From NCBI GenBank assembly GCA_913060515.1, contig CAJXRZ010000065.1, positions 1-35,134 of the forward strand: a DNA stretch of 35,134 nucleotides, given 5' to 3'. Position numbers and translations under genes: made by a program. The notes under the pieces are model-generated. The model worked only from the letters and a program-made list of their open reading frames with translations, searched no databases and had not been told where the DNA came from. How positions within the stretch are numbered: the first letter of the stretch is position 1; each line of letters begins with the position of its first letter. This stretch comes from an uncultured Pseudomonadota bacterium (GTDB taxonomy: Bacteria; Myxococcota_A; UBA796; CAJQPC01). Positions 1-7,294 of the stretch are shown one piece after another.

Positions 1-74
1 ATGACGGGCTCTTGGAGCGCGGACGTAGTGGGTCTTATGCCCGGCTGATCTGTGCGGTTCGCGAATCAGCTTGA
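1..74 (+). CDS. possible 3' end of a gene cut by the window edge
   Basis: The frame starting at base 3 is open from the left edge to a TGA at 72-74 and would encode a short Arg/Ser-rich tail ending in ...CAVRESA. It has no start inside the window, so it can only be the last 23 codons of a gene lying upstream. No domain can be recognised from so little. The stop lies 112 bases before the next gene, on the same strand. The frame starting at base 1 also stays open for 15 codons, so the choice of frame is uncertain. Confidence 0.25.
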   Translation, partial: DGLLERGRSGSYARLICAVRESA

Positions 75-186
75 TCCGGCTGAGATTGGAGGCTTCTGCC
101 TTTGCAAACTCTGTCTTGGCAACCACCCAATGCCCCCAGACCTCGGGTAGGTTTCCGACGTCACTTTGAATCCCTTGGAGATCACC

Positions 187-960
187 ATGCGCCTGTCCAG
201 CTTGGGTTTTGCCCTATTCGCTCTCACTTCTCTGACCGCCTGCTTTGGTGAGGGAGATCCCGAAGAGCCAGAAGAGAACGTCGTCGCAGACGCGGACGGC
301 GATGGTCTCTCCGACGAGGAGGAGGCTGAGCTGGGCACCGACCCGAACAAGGCGGACAGCGATGGCGACGGCTTCGACGACCCAACTGAGATCGACGCCG
401 GCACGGACGCAAACGTCTGCTGGTCGGTCCCTGAAGGTTGGCCACAGTGCCAGTCCCTGGCCGACGGCGTAAGCGCCGAGGGTTGGAAGATGGACCAGAT
501 CGTGCCGAGCTTCCCAATGACCGACCAGTTCGGCGATGAGATCGAGTCCTGGGACTTCTACGGCATGGTGACCATCCTCGACATCAGCGCAGGCTGGTGC
601 GGTCCCTGCCGCAGCGCTGCCCCTGGAATCTCCGCCTTCTACGACGAGCACTCCAGCGAAGGCATCATGGTCGTTCAGCTCATGATCGACGATGACAGCT
701 ACGACGGAAAGCTCACCGACGAGAGCTTCCTCGCCGACTGGACCGACGAGTACGGAATCAACTTCCCCGTGACCAGCGACGAGAGCGCCGAGTACAACGG
801 TGATTACTACAACACCGCCTACCTCGAGATGAACTTCAGCGGTGTGTACACCGGGTACATCCCCTTCTTTGTGGTCTTGGACCGTGATCACCGCCTGGTC
901 TTCGCCGATACCGACGCAGCCGGTGCCGAGGCCGCAGCGCTGCGCCTCGCTGGCGAGTAG
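187..960 (+). CDS. thioredoxin-fold lipoprotein with calcium-type Asp/Gly repeats
   Basis: A 257-residue predicted lipoprotein with a thiol-disulfide oxidoreductase (TlpA/AhpC-TSA-like) domain. The signal peptide ends in an LTAC lipobox with Cys19 as the lipidated residue. Two DxDGDG repeats of the thrombospondin type 3 kind (DADGDGLSDEEE and DSDGDGFDD) follow at about residues 36-70, then a Cys-containing linker. The thioredoxin domain covers about residues 105-257, with active site WCGPC at 137-141. An ATG 21 bases upstream is in frame, but 187 is preferred: GGAG lies 6 bases before it, and the upstream version would put MNPLEIT ahead of the signal peptide. It probably reduces or oxidises envelope proteins; the partner is unknown. 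The next gene is a paralogue of the same design, so this is a tandem duplication. Confidence 0.85.
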   Translation: MRLSSLGFALFALTSLTACFGEGDPEEPEENVVADADGDGLSDEEEAELGTDPNKADSDGDGFDDPTEIDAGTDANVCWSVPEGWPQCQSLADGVSAEGWKMDQIVPSFPMTDQFGDEIESWDFYGMVTILDISAGWCGPCRSAAPGISAFYDEHSSEGIMVVQLMIDDDSYDGKLTDESFLADWTDEYGINFPVTSDESAEYNGDYYNTAYLEMNFSGVYTGYIPFFVVLDRDHRLVFADTDAAGAEAAALRLAGE

Positions 961-977
961 CTCTTCGCTGCTACATT

Positions 978-1022
978 GGGCCCCGCTGGATCTTGGTGTT
1001 CAGCGGGGCCCTTTTGCGTTTC
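978..1022 (+). terminator. Rho-independent terminator
   Basis: An 11-bp perfect stem, GGGCCCCGCTG (978-988) paired with CAGCGGGGCCC (1001-1011), can extend by two weaker pairs. An 8-base loop closes it, and TTTTGCGTTT follows at once. It lies 17 bases after the stop of the first thioredoxin-like gene, so the two paralogues are probably separate transcripts. Confidence 0.85.
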
Positions 1023-1111
1023 AAGCCCTAAGTTGCTGAATTGACTGGCCGGCTCTCACGGAGAGGCGATCGGGGGCTGCCAAGCCCATGGCTGCGTTGT
1101 ACATAGGCCCT

Positions 1112-1843
1112 ATGCAACGCCTCGCTCTCATCCCCGCCTCCCTGTCCATGGTCCTGTCTCTGGTCGCCTGCGGCCCCGAGATCATCGACACGGACCGAGA
1201 CGGCATCGAGAACCACATCGAAGAGGAGCTGGGCACAGACCCCTTCGTCGCTGACACCGATGGCGACGGCTTTGACGATGGGGTCGAGTGGGACACTGGG
1301 ACGGACCCCTTGCTCTGTTGGGATCTTCCCGAGGGCTGGCCCGACTGCCGCTTGGTGGGCGACACCGTGCCCGGCACCAACTGGGAGCTCGACTCGGTGG
1401 TGCCCGATGTGGTCCTTCGCGATCAATTCGGAGAAGAGCTCGCCCTGCGCCGCTACTACGGCATGGTGGTGGTCTTGGACGTGAGCGCCGCATGGTGTGG
1501 GCCCTGCGCCCAGGCTTCTCCCAAGCTTCAGGCTCTGCACGAGGCGCGCGAGGACCAGGGCTTCTCGGTCATCCAGGTCATGGTCGAGGACGAGCCCGGG
1601 GTCAACGCCGAGACCCAGACCTGCTCGGACTGGGCGGAGGAGTTTGAGCTGAGCTTCCCGGTGACCTCGAACGACACCTACACCTACCAAGAGGCCCAGA
1701 TCAACGAGGTCTATGCGCGCCTGAACATCTCAGGTCACGAGGTGGCCTTGCCCTACTACGTGGTCCTGGACCGGGAGCACAAGCTGGTGTTCTCGACCAA
1801 CTTGGAGGGTGAGTTGGCCGCTGTCGTGGACGGCCTACTCTAA
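1112..1843 (+). CDS. second thioredoxin-fold lipoprotein (paralogue of the previous gene)
   Basis: A 243-residue lipoprotein laid out like its upstream neighbour. The signal peptide ends LVAC with Cys20 lipidated. The repeats DTDRDGIENHIEEELGTDP and DTDGDGFDDG follow, then the same CWDLPEGWPDC linker type, then a thioredoxin domain with WCGPC at residues 128-132. The domain ends in the family-typical 'YYVVLDREHKLVF' strand. The start at 1112 gives a normal signal peptide with one basic residue; an in-frame ATG at 1088 would add eight residues and cannot be excluded, since neither has a strong ribosome binding site. The 3' end overlaps the 3' end of the convergent minus-strand gene by 9 bases. 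Function is inferred from the CxxC active site; the substrate is unknown. Confidence 0.83.
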   Translation: MQRLALIPASLSMVLSLVACGPEIIDTDRDGIENHIEEELGTDPFVADTDGDGFDDGVEWDTGTDPLLCWDLPEGWPDCRLVGDTVPGTNWELDSVVPDVVLRDQFGEELALRRYYGMVVVLDVSAAWCGPCAQASPKLQALHEAREDQGFSVIQVMVEDEPGVNAETQTCSDWAEEFELSFPVTSNDTYTYQEAQINEVYARLNISGHEVALPYYVVLDREHKLVFSTNLEGELAAVVDGLL

Positions 1844-3808
1844 GGGCACTTCCACTTCTTTCCCCCCGCGCTTGACCACCAGCGTCATGCCCGGTCCGGA
1901 GTAGTTGTCCAAGGCCCAGTTGGTCGCCTCGCTGGCGAAGTTCGGGGCCACTTCCAGCACGTCCACGCCGAGCACGATGATTCCAGCGATCTCATCGCCG
2001 GCCAATAGCCCCGCGCTCTCCGCCAGTCCGCCTGATGTGACGCTGCTCACCTGCAGCTTGCCCTCGCTCGAGGTCAGCACGGCAAAGCCTTGCTCCTCCA
2101 GGAGCTTTGCCTCGCCCGTCTCCAGCTTGACCTCTTGGGAAGCGACGCCGTCGACGACCTCGACCTGCACCCGCTCCAGGGGGCGCTGGGCCAAGAAGAC
2201 GGCGTAGTTTCCGTCGGCCAATCCGGTGATCTCGAAGGCGCCGGTCTGGTCGCTCAAGGCCCCTGCGCCCACCGGGTTCACCGTCTCCCGCTCCGTGAAG
2301 CTGGTCAGCACGGGCTGGTTGTTCTCGGGCTCGCCCGTCACGCCGCTGAGCACCACGCCGCGGATCACGCCGCCGCCGCCCAGATCGATGTCGCCCAGGT
2401 CCACGATGCTGCCGGCGACCACCACATCGGGCTGCGGGTTGCGCAGCTCGCCGGTGGCCAGCTCCACGATGTAGGTGCCCGCATCCAGCTTGTCTGCGCT
2501 GAAGACGCCGTCCTTGTCGCAGCGTCCCTGGCGGGCCACGACCCCGCCGCCGCTCAGATCCTCGCCCAGCTCATCCCAGTCTGGCACTCGGGCCACGGTC
2601 CACCGGCAACGGCTGGGTTGGCCGCCCATCAAGACGCGCCCAGTCAGGCCGCCTGTGGCGTCCCGGAAGTCGAGCAGGGCCACCTCTTCGTCTGCGGGAA
2701 CCAGCACGCTCCGGCCACCTGCACGAATGGCCACCTCGCCGCTTGGGCAGGCACAGGAGGTCGGGTTGCCCGAACAGAGCTCTCCGGCTGGCAGCCGGGG
2801 CAGGGTGCAGAAGACCGGGGTGACCGTCTTGCAGGAGTCATCCGGCAGACCCACGCACTTCACCTCCACGCGTCGGAAGGGCTGGAGCTCAAAGTCCAGC
2901 TCAAAGCTGTCTTGAGCCGCGTTCAAGCGCAAGGTGTGGGTCTCTTCCAGCAGGCCGGGGTCTTCGGCCTCGGCCGTGACCCGGTGGCTGTCTTGCCTGG
3001 GCAGGAAGAGGCTGTAGGCGCCCTCCTCATCCAGCTCCACCTTGGCCCCCAGCTTGAAGACGCGGACGTCTCCTGCCGTGACTGGCTCTCCGGCGGTGGT
3101 GCGCACGTGGCCGAAGACTTCTACGCCGCGCTCCAAGACCACAATGACCTCGTGGGCGGTCTCGGTGTCGATCTGTGCTTTGCCGTGGCTCCATCCGGGA
3201 ATGGAGACCAGCACGCGGCCTTGGCCGCAGACCGTCTCAAGAGTCGTCCACCCACTCTCATCCAGTTCCACGGAACGAAGGTTGCTGGACTGCAGGAAGC
3301 CTTCGGTCTTGATGCTGGTGTCCACCTCTCCTGGGAAGAGGGCCACGCCATCGGGGTCTTCTACACGCAGATCGATGGGGCAGCGGGCTGGGGTCACAAA
3401 GTCCAGGTCGTCCTGCGCGGCCTCCACCGGATGGGCCGTGGGGGTGCTGGACCGGCTGCCCAGGTTGACGGCGTCTCCCACTTGAACCGTCAGGGAGTAG
3501 CGCCCGTCCAGATCGCTTCGGGTCTGGGAGATCCGACCCTCGCCGGGTCGCCAGGCGCGCACCACGATGTCATCGGCGGGGCTGCCATCGGGGAAACGAA
3601 CGGTGCCGGAGACCCGGGCTTCGTCGGCAGGGGGCGCGGCCAAGCGGACCGTGGGCGTAGGGGGCGCGTTGACCAGACTGGGGTCTGCAGCCTCCGGCTT
3701 GAGTCGGCCCATCAGCAAGATCAGAGCCAGCGTCCCCACAAGGAAGAGCGCCGCCACGACCCCAAGGATCAGGCGGCGGAGCGGCTTGGTCTGGCCCGTG
3801 GTGCTCAC
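1835..3808 (-). CDS. membrane-anchored protein with carboxypeptidase-regulatory-like repeats and a C-terminal PDZ domain
   Basis: A 657-residue protein with a GTG start. A basic N-terminus (TKPLRR) precedes one transmembrane helix at about residues 11-34, so the rest should lie outside the cytoplasm. At least four Ig-like segments of the CarboxypepD_reg/CNA-B kind can be seen at about residues 62-120, 232-285, 390-455 and 480-545, with typical 'G.V...G.P....V' and 'D.DG.YSL' or 'L..G.Y.V' patterns. The last 80 residues look like a PDZ domain (LQVSSVTSGGLAESAGLLAGDEIAGI). No protease or other catalytic domain is seen. The start overlaps the stop of the upstream gene by GTGA, so the two are probably translationally coupled. 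It is likely a surface scaffold or ligand-binding protein; the precise role is unknown. Confidence 0.75.
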   Translation of the reverse strand: MSTTGQTKPLRRLILGVVAALFLVGTLALILLMGRLKPEAADPSLVNAPPTPTVRLAAPPADEARVSGTVRFPDGSPADDIVVRAWRPGEGRISQTRSDLDGRYSLTVQVGDAVNLGSRSSTPTAHPVEAAQDDLDFVTPARCPIDLRVEDPDGVALFPGEVDTSIKTEGFLQSSNLRSVELDESGWTTLETVCGQGRVLVSIPGWSHGKAQIDTETAHEVIVVLERGVEVFGHVRTTAGEPVTAGDVRVFKLGAKVELDEEGAYSLFLPRQDSHRVTAEAEDPGLLEETHTLRLNAAQDSFELDFELQPFRRVEVKCVGLPDDSCKTVTPVFCTLPRLPAGELCSGNPTSCACPSGEVAIRAGGRSVLVPADEEVALLDFRDATGGLTGRVLMGGQPSRCRWTVARVPDWDELGEDLSGGGVVARQGRCDKDGVFSADKLDAGTYIVELATGELRNPQPDVVVAGSIVDLGDIDLGGGGVIRGVVLSGVTGEPENNQPVLTSFTERETVNPVGAGALSDQTGAFEITGLADGNYAVFLAQRPLERVQVEVVDGVASQEVKLETGEAKLLEEQGFAVLTSSEGKLQVSSVTSGGLAESAGLLAGDEIAGIIVLGVDVLEVAPNFASEATNWALDNYSGPGMTLVVKRGGKEVEVPLE

Positions 3809-4494
3809 CGGGTCTGGTAGGAGACCTTGCGGGAGTACAAGGGCTGAGCCTGGCCGCCGGATGCGGTGGCCTTGCCGACCTTGATCTCCAGCTCGCCGGT
3901 GGCGCTCGGAACGGGGACCTGCACCTTGACGAAGACGAAGCTGGGACCGGCCGTGGCCAGGGTCTCTCGGCGCACTTCGCTGCGAGAGGAGCCCACCTTC
4001 ATTCCGTCAGCGTAGATGTCGGTCACGACCCAAAAGGCGCGGCCGTCAAAGTCGCCTGGGTCGTGGGCGACGAGCACGGGCAGCTCCACCAAGACCACGC
4101 CCGCACCAGGAGAGGCGACGGTGGGTGGGTAGGCGTTGGTGAGCTTGTCGGGGCCGATGATGTCGGGCAGAGCGCCCTTGCTCATGGGCGGTGGGGCAGC
4201 GGCTTTTGGCTGCTTGCTGCCGATCTGGAAGTCGGCGAACTCGTCGTCCTCCTCCATCTCAAAGTCGTCGCCGGTGACCCGCTCGGCCTCCTTCTCCTTG
4301 GCCGCCTTCTCTCCAGCCTTGATGAAGTCGAACTCATCCTCCTCTTCCTCCTCGTCTTCGGCCGCAGCCAGTGCGGGAGATTCGGGAGGGGTCTCATCGG
4401 CCGCGGGCATGGCCTGACTCAGAGGGAGGTCCGTCAGAGCGAAGCTGAGGGCGAGGGTCAAGAGCATGGGTCTTCCTAGCAGTGGTCTTCCCAT
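3805..4494 (-). CDS. secreted protein with an acidic low-complexity region, unknown function
   Basis: A 229-residue protein, first gene of a two-gene minus-strand operon with the PDZ protein. A signal peptide is followed by an Ala/Pro/Glu region and a run of acidic residues (EDEEEEEDEFDF) at about 45-60, a second acidic patch (FEMEEDDEFADF) and a beta-rich C-terminal half (about 120-229). I do not recognise the domain. Two starts are possible. The 4494 ATG has AGAGGG 6 bases upstream, while an ATG at 4467 has AGGAA 6 bases upstream and gives a shorter signal peptide (MLLTLALSFALTD...). The GTGA overlap with the next gene suggests that the two products are made together and may form a complex. 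Confidence 0.7.
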   Translation of the reverse strand: MGRPLLGRPMLLTLALSFALTDLPLSQAMPAADETPPESPALAAAEDEEEEEDEFDFIKAGEKAAKEKEAERVTGDDFEMEEDDEFADFQIGSKQPKAAAPPPMSKGALPDIIGPDKLTNAYPPTVASPGAGVVLVELPVLVAHDPGDFDGRAFWVVTDIYADGMKVGSSRSEVRRETLATAGPSFVFVKVQVPVPSATGELEIKVGKATASGGQAQPLYSRKVSYQTR

Positions 4495-4529
4495 AACGAC
4501 CCTCTGGACAGCTGGTTAGTCCCTGAACC

Positions 4530-5879
4530 GTGCAGAATCCTTATGTCCGCGCGTGGCGTCAGCGCCGCAGCAACCAGCGCCGTGAGAGCGGTTGGCTTCA
4601 AGCCCTTCAGGGTTGGTTGCCGGTGTTGGCCCTCGGCGCAGCTGGACCGGTCATTCGGCCCGTGTTTATGGCCTGGTTGGAGGACGAGGCCTCTGTGCCC
4701 ATGGGGGTCGCGGGCCTCTCGCTGCGCTTGGGCATGTTGCTGGCGGGTGCCATGTCGATCGGCACCTACAGCGCATTGGTCCGGGGACCTGAGCGGGCCA
4801 TCTTGGATCCCTTTCCGGCCCACCCCCGCGCTCTGATTCGCTACCTGGCCAAGCGCACGGCTTGGGAGCGCGCAAGTCTGCCCGTGGGGGCCGCCGCTCT
4901 GCTCCTGCCCATCCTCCTCGCCGGTCACCCTCTGGCGTGGCTCCTGGCCTCGATCGTGGCGGCAGGCGGCTGGTTTGTTGGGTTGATGGCTGGTTTTACA
5001 GTGCACCTGGGCAGCGTCTGGGCAGCGGAGTCGCCAGCGCTGGCCGGCATCTTGAACCTCATTCGAGGTCAGAATCCACAGCTCCAAGCGGCCTTGATCT
5101 ACGGGCCCGGGGTCGCCCTGGGTGTGGGCACTGCCGCGGTCTTTGGCGCCTCGGAGGGTGCCCGCTTGGTCCTCACCGGCCAGGCCTGGGGGGCGGTGCT
5201 GCTGGTGATCCCGCTAATCGTCGGGCTGGTGGCCTTCATCCCCGCCGGCGGCTTGGCTGAGCGCTACCACTTCCGCACCACCCTCATCTTGGCGGAGATC
5301 GACGCCGCCTACGCTGTGGAAGAGCGCGACCCGGAGGAGGCACGCCGGGTCTACCTTGAGTGGCTCGTGCGGCTCTTGCCTCAGAGCCTGCACCTGGAGT
5401 TTCTCAAGGAGCTGCGCCACGGCTGGCGTGGACTGCGATCTTGGCTCACTGGAGCCTGGGGGCTGGGGATCCTTGGCTTGGTCTCCGCCTGGTCCTCCGA
5501 GCCCTCCTCCTGGGGACGCTCCCTCGCCATCGCCCTTGCGGCCTTGGTGGCGATCGCCTGCGTGGGACTGCGCTTGTCCACGACCGACCCACTCTGGCTG
5601 GACCAGACCCTGCCCCAGAGACGCAGCTTGCGGCTCACTGCCCGGGCGCTGGCCATCTTCGCCTGGCTTCAGGGCGTCATCCTGCCGCCAACGATTGCAT
5701 TGCTCCTGCGCCAGGGTGGGGGAGCGGCCGCCTCCTTCTTTGGGATCACGGAAGGTGCGGCCCTTGCGCTCTGCATCGCCAGCGCCTGTTTTAGCCCTCT
5801 GCGTAGCCGCGGCTGGGTACCCTACTTGCTCTCCGGGCTGCTCCTTTGGGGCGGTCTGGTCGGAGGATTCGCCGTCTGA
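4530..5879 (+). CDS. ABC-2-like multi-pass membrane protein (putative permease)
   Basis: A 449-residue, very hydrophobic protein with about ten or eleven likely membrane segments: roughly 28-50, 59-84, 115-155 (two), 186-207, 218-243, 305-323, 330-350, 365-392, 393-420 and 427-449. A soluble, charged loop lies at about 245-300. The start is GTG, and the first 25 residues are basic (VRAWRQRRSNQRRESG), consistent with a cytoplasmic N-terminus. Its stop overlaps the start of an ABC ATPase gene by one base (TGATG), so it is most probably the membrane part of an exporter. No sequence motif identifies the substrate. Only 35 bases separate it from the divergent minus-strand operon, so regulatory signals for both must be compact or lie within the coding regions. 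Confidence 0.72.
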   Translation: MQNPYVRAWRQRRSNQRRESGWLQALQGWLPVLALGAAGPVIRPVFMAWLEDEASVPMGVAGLSLRLGMLLAGAMSIGTYSALVRGPERAILDPFPAHPRALIRYLAKRTAWERASLPVGAAALLLPILLAGHPLAWLLASIVAAGGWFVGLMAGFTVHLGSVWAAESPALAGILNLIRGQNPQLQAALIYGPGVALGVGTAAVFGASEGARLVLTGQAWGAVLLVIPLIVGLVAFIPAGGLAERYHFRTTLILAEIDAAYAVEERDPEEARRVYLEWLVRLLPQSLHLEFLKELRHGWRGLRSWLTGAWGLGILGLVSAWSSEPSSWGRSLAIALAALVAIACVGLRLSTTDPLWLDQTLPQRRSLRLTARALAIFAWLQGVILPPTIALLLRQGGGAAASFFGITEGAALALCIASACFSPLRSRGWVPYLLSGLLLWGGLVGGFAV

Positions 5880-6589
5880 TGTCCGCCATCCAGATCCAAG
5901 GACTCCGCAAGGAGTACGGCCGCGTCGTCGCTGTCGAAGAAGTGAGCTTCTCCGTTGAACCCGGCGAGCTCGTCGCGCTGATCGGCCACAACGGCGCCGG
6001 CAAGTCCACGACCATCAAGGTGCTCACTGGCCAACTCTTGCCCACAAAAGGCTCCGTCCACATCGCCGGCGTAGATGTGCTCAAGAATCCGGGAGAGGCC
6101 AGGACAAAGCTCGGCTACGTGCCAGAGGATCCCCGGCTCTACGACTACCTCACCTGTCGAGAGTTCCTGGAACTGGTCGCCTCCCTACGAGGCCACACTG
6201 GCATTGATGAGGCCCTGACCCTCGCTGGCTTGGGGGAGGACGCCGATCGCCTGATCCGCGAGTACAGCCAGGGAATGCGTCGCCGTACCGCGCTGGCCGC
6301 CGCGGTCTTGGGCAAGCCCCCTGTTCTGGTCCTGGACGAGGCCATCAACGGCCTAGATCCCCCCAGCGCCAACCGCGTGAAAGCCGGCTTGCGCGCCCTC
6401 TGTGATGGCGGCGCTGCCGTGCTGCTCTCGACCCACGTGCTCGACACTGTGGAGCGTCTGGCGGATCGCGTGGTCATGCTCGCCCATGGCCGCGTGGTGG
6501 CCGATGAGCGCGTCTCTGAGATCGGAGAGGAGGGTCTGGAGCGACTCTTTCTCGAACGCATTGGTGCCAGCTTGGAGCAATCGCCTTAG
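5879..6589 (+). CDS. ABC transporter ATP-binding protein
   Basis: A 236-residue nucleotide-binding domain of the ABC-2/CcmA type. The Walker A motif GHNGAGKST is at about residues 36-44. The signature is YSQGMRRR at about 127 (YSQGM in place of LSGGQ, common in this subfamily). Walker B is VLVLDEAINGLDPPS at about 148-162, and the switch histidine lies in STHVL at about 184. The start at 5879 overlaps the permease stop by one base and matches the family N-terminus (MSAIQIQGLRKEYG). An open frame extends 11 codons further upstream inside the permease gene and is not used. It should power the neighbouring membrane protein by ATP hydrolysis at the cytoplasmic face. Confidence 0.92.
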   Translation: MSAIQIQGLRKEYGRVVAVEEVSFSVEPGELVALIGHNGAGKSTTIKVLTGQLLPTKGSVHIAGVDVLKNPGEARTKLGYVPEDPRLYDYLTCREFLELVASLRGHTGIDEALTLAGLGEDADRLIREYSQGMRRRTALAAAVLGKPPVLVLDEAINGLDPPSANRVKAGLRALCDGGAAVLLSTHVLDTVERLADRVVMLAHGRVVADERVSEIGEEGLERLFLERIGASLEQSP

Positions 6590-6694
6590 GTGGCGGGTCC
6601 TCAAACCTCAATCGCCCGCGATGCGGGGATCTTGGGCTTGCGTGCGCCTATCGGTGTCGTTAACAGCCCGCCTCGCTTTCAGGAGCAACGTCTC

Positions 6695-7000
6695 ATGGCC
6701 AAGAAGAGCAAGATCGCTCGTGACGAGCAGCGCCGCGCTGCCGTCGAGAAGTACGCTGACCGCCGCGCTGTAATTGTCGCCGTGCTCAAGGACCCCAACG
6801 CCTCGCTCGAAGAGAAGCAGGGAGCCTACAAGGCCCTCGCCAAGCTTCCTCGCGACTCGGCGAAGGTTCGCACCCGCAACCGCTGCAAGCTGACTGGACG
6901 CCCCCGTGCGTTCCTGCGCGACTTCGGCCTTTGCCGTATCGCCTTCCGCGAAATGGCTCACCGTGGCGAGCTGCCCGGTGTCATGAAAGCCAGCTGGTAA
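6695..7000 (+). CDS. rpsN: 30S ribosomal protein S14, zinc-independent form
   Basis: A 101-residue S14, the normal length for the long, cysteine-poor (C-minus) form. The N-terminus is typical ([14 protein letters not shown]) and so is the C-terminal core ([34 protein letters not shown]). The CxxC...CxxC zinc knuckle of the short form is absent. The start at 6695 is the family start, and AGGAG lies 9 bases upstream; the open frame upstream of it is not used. L36 follows after 10 bases and is also cysteine-poor, and a terminator closes the pair. No conserved Zur-type palindrome is obvious in the 105 bases upstream. Confidence 0.95.
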   Translation: MAKKSKIARDEQRRAAVEKYADRRAVIVAVLKDPNASLEEKQGAYKALAKLPRDSAKVRTRNRCKLTGRPRAFLRDFGLCRIAFREMAHRGELPGVMKASW

Positions 7001-7010
7001 GGAGCCGAAA

Positions 7011-7172
7011 ATGAAGGTTGTCAACTCCCTCAAGAGCCTGAAGCTCGCAGCACCAGATGCACAGATCGTCCGCCGTCGCGGAAAGGTCTTTCTGATCTGC
7101 AAGAGCAACCCCAAGCTCAAGGCACGCCAAGGCGGCACCTCTAAGAAGGCCGCCGCTCGCGCCAAGCGCTAA
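7011..7172 (+). CDS. rpmJ: 50S ribosomal protein L36, zinc-independent (YkgO-like) form
   Basis: A 53-residue L36. The N-terminus [11 protein letters not shown] and the core [24 protein letters not shown] match the YkgO/L36 type B family. The first two zinc cysteines of classical L36 are replaced (APDA in place of a CxxC), only one Cys remains (in FLICKSNP), and Lys stands where the zinc-binding His would be. The C-terminus carries an extra basic tail ([13 protein letters not shown]) that makes it longer than the usual 37-46 residues. GGAG lies 7 bases before the ATG. It is co-transcribed with rpsN. Confidence 0.93.
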   Translation: MKVVNSLKSLKLAAPDAQIVRRRGKVFLICKSNPKLKARQGGTSKKAAARAKR

Positions 7173-7205
7173 GAACTCGCTGCTCAGGCAGCGTGGAAAC
7201 GCGAG

Positions 7206-7245
7206 AAGGGCTCGGCCGGTAACGGTCGGGCCTTTCTTGTTTTTC
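7206..7245 (+). terminator. Rho-independent terminator after rpsN-rpmJ
   Basis: A GC-rich stem of about 12 pairs (some G-U) is formed by 7206-7217 and the complementary arm at about 7223-7234, with the small loop GGTAA between. TTTCTTGTTTTTC follows. It ends the ribosomal protein pair 34 bases after the L36 stop and insulates glnS. Confidence 0.8.
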
Positions 7246-7294
7246 TAACTCTGGATAAGAACAAGTCTCCCCACAGCTCCCCTTGGAGTCCGCC

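Noticed and set aside
117-133. Sigma-54-like TGGCA...TGC upstream of the first thioredoxin gene
   Set aside because: The GG and GC dinucleotides are 12 bases apart, not the required 10.
6590-6694. Zur operator upstream of rpsN-rpmJ
   Set aside because: No AT-rich palindrome of the Zur type was seen. The best promoter-like pair (TTGCGT-17-TAACAG) matches only half of each hexamer.
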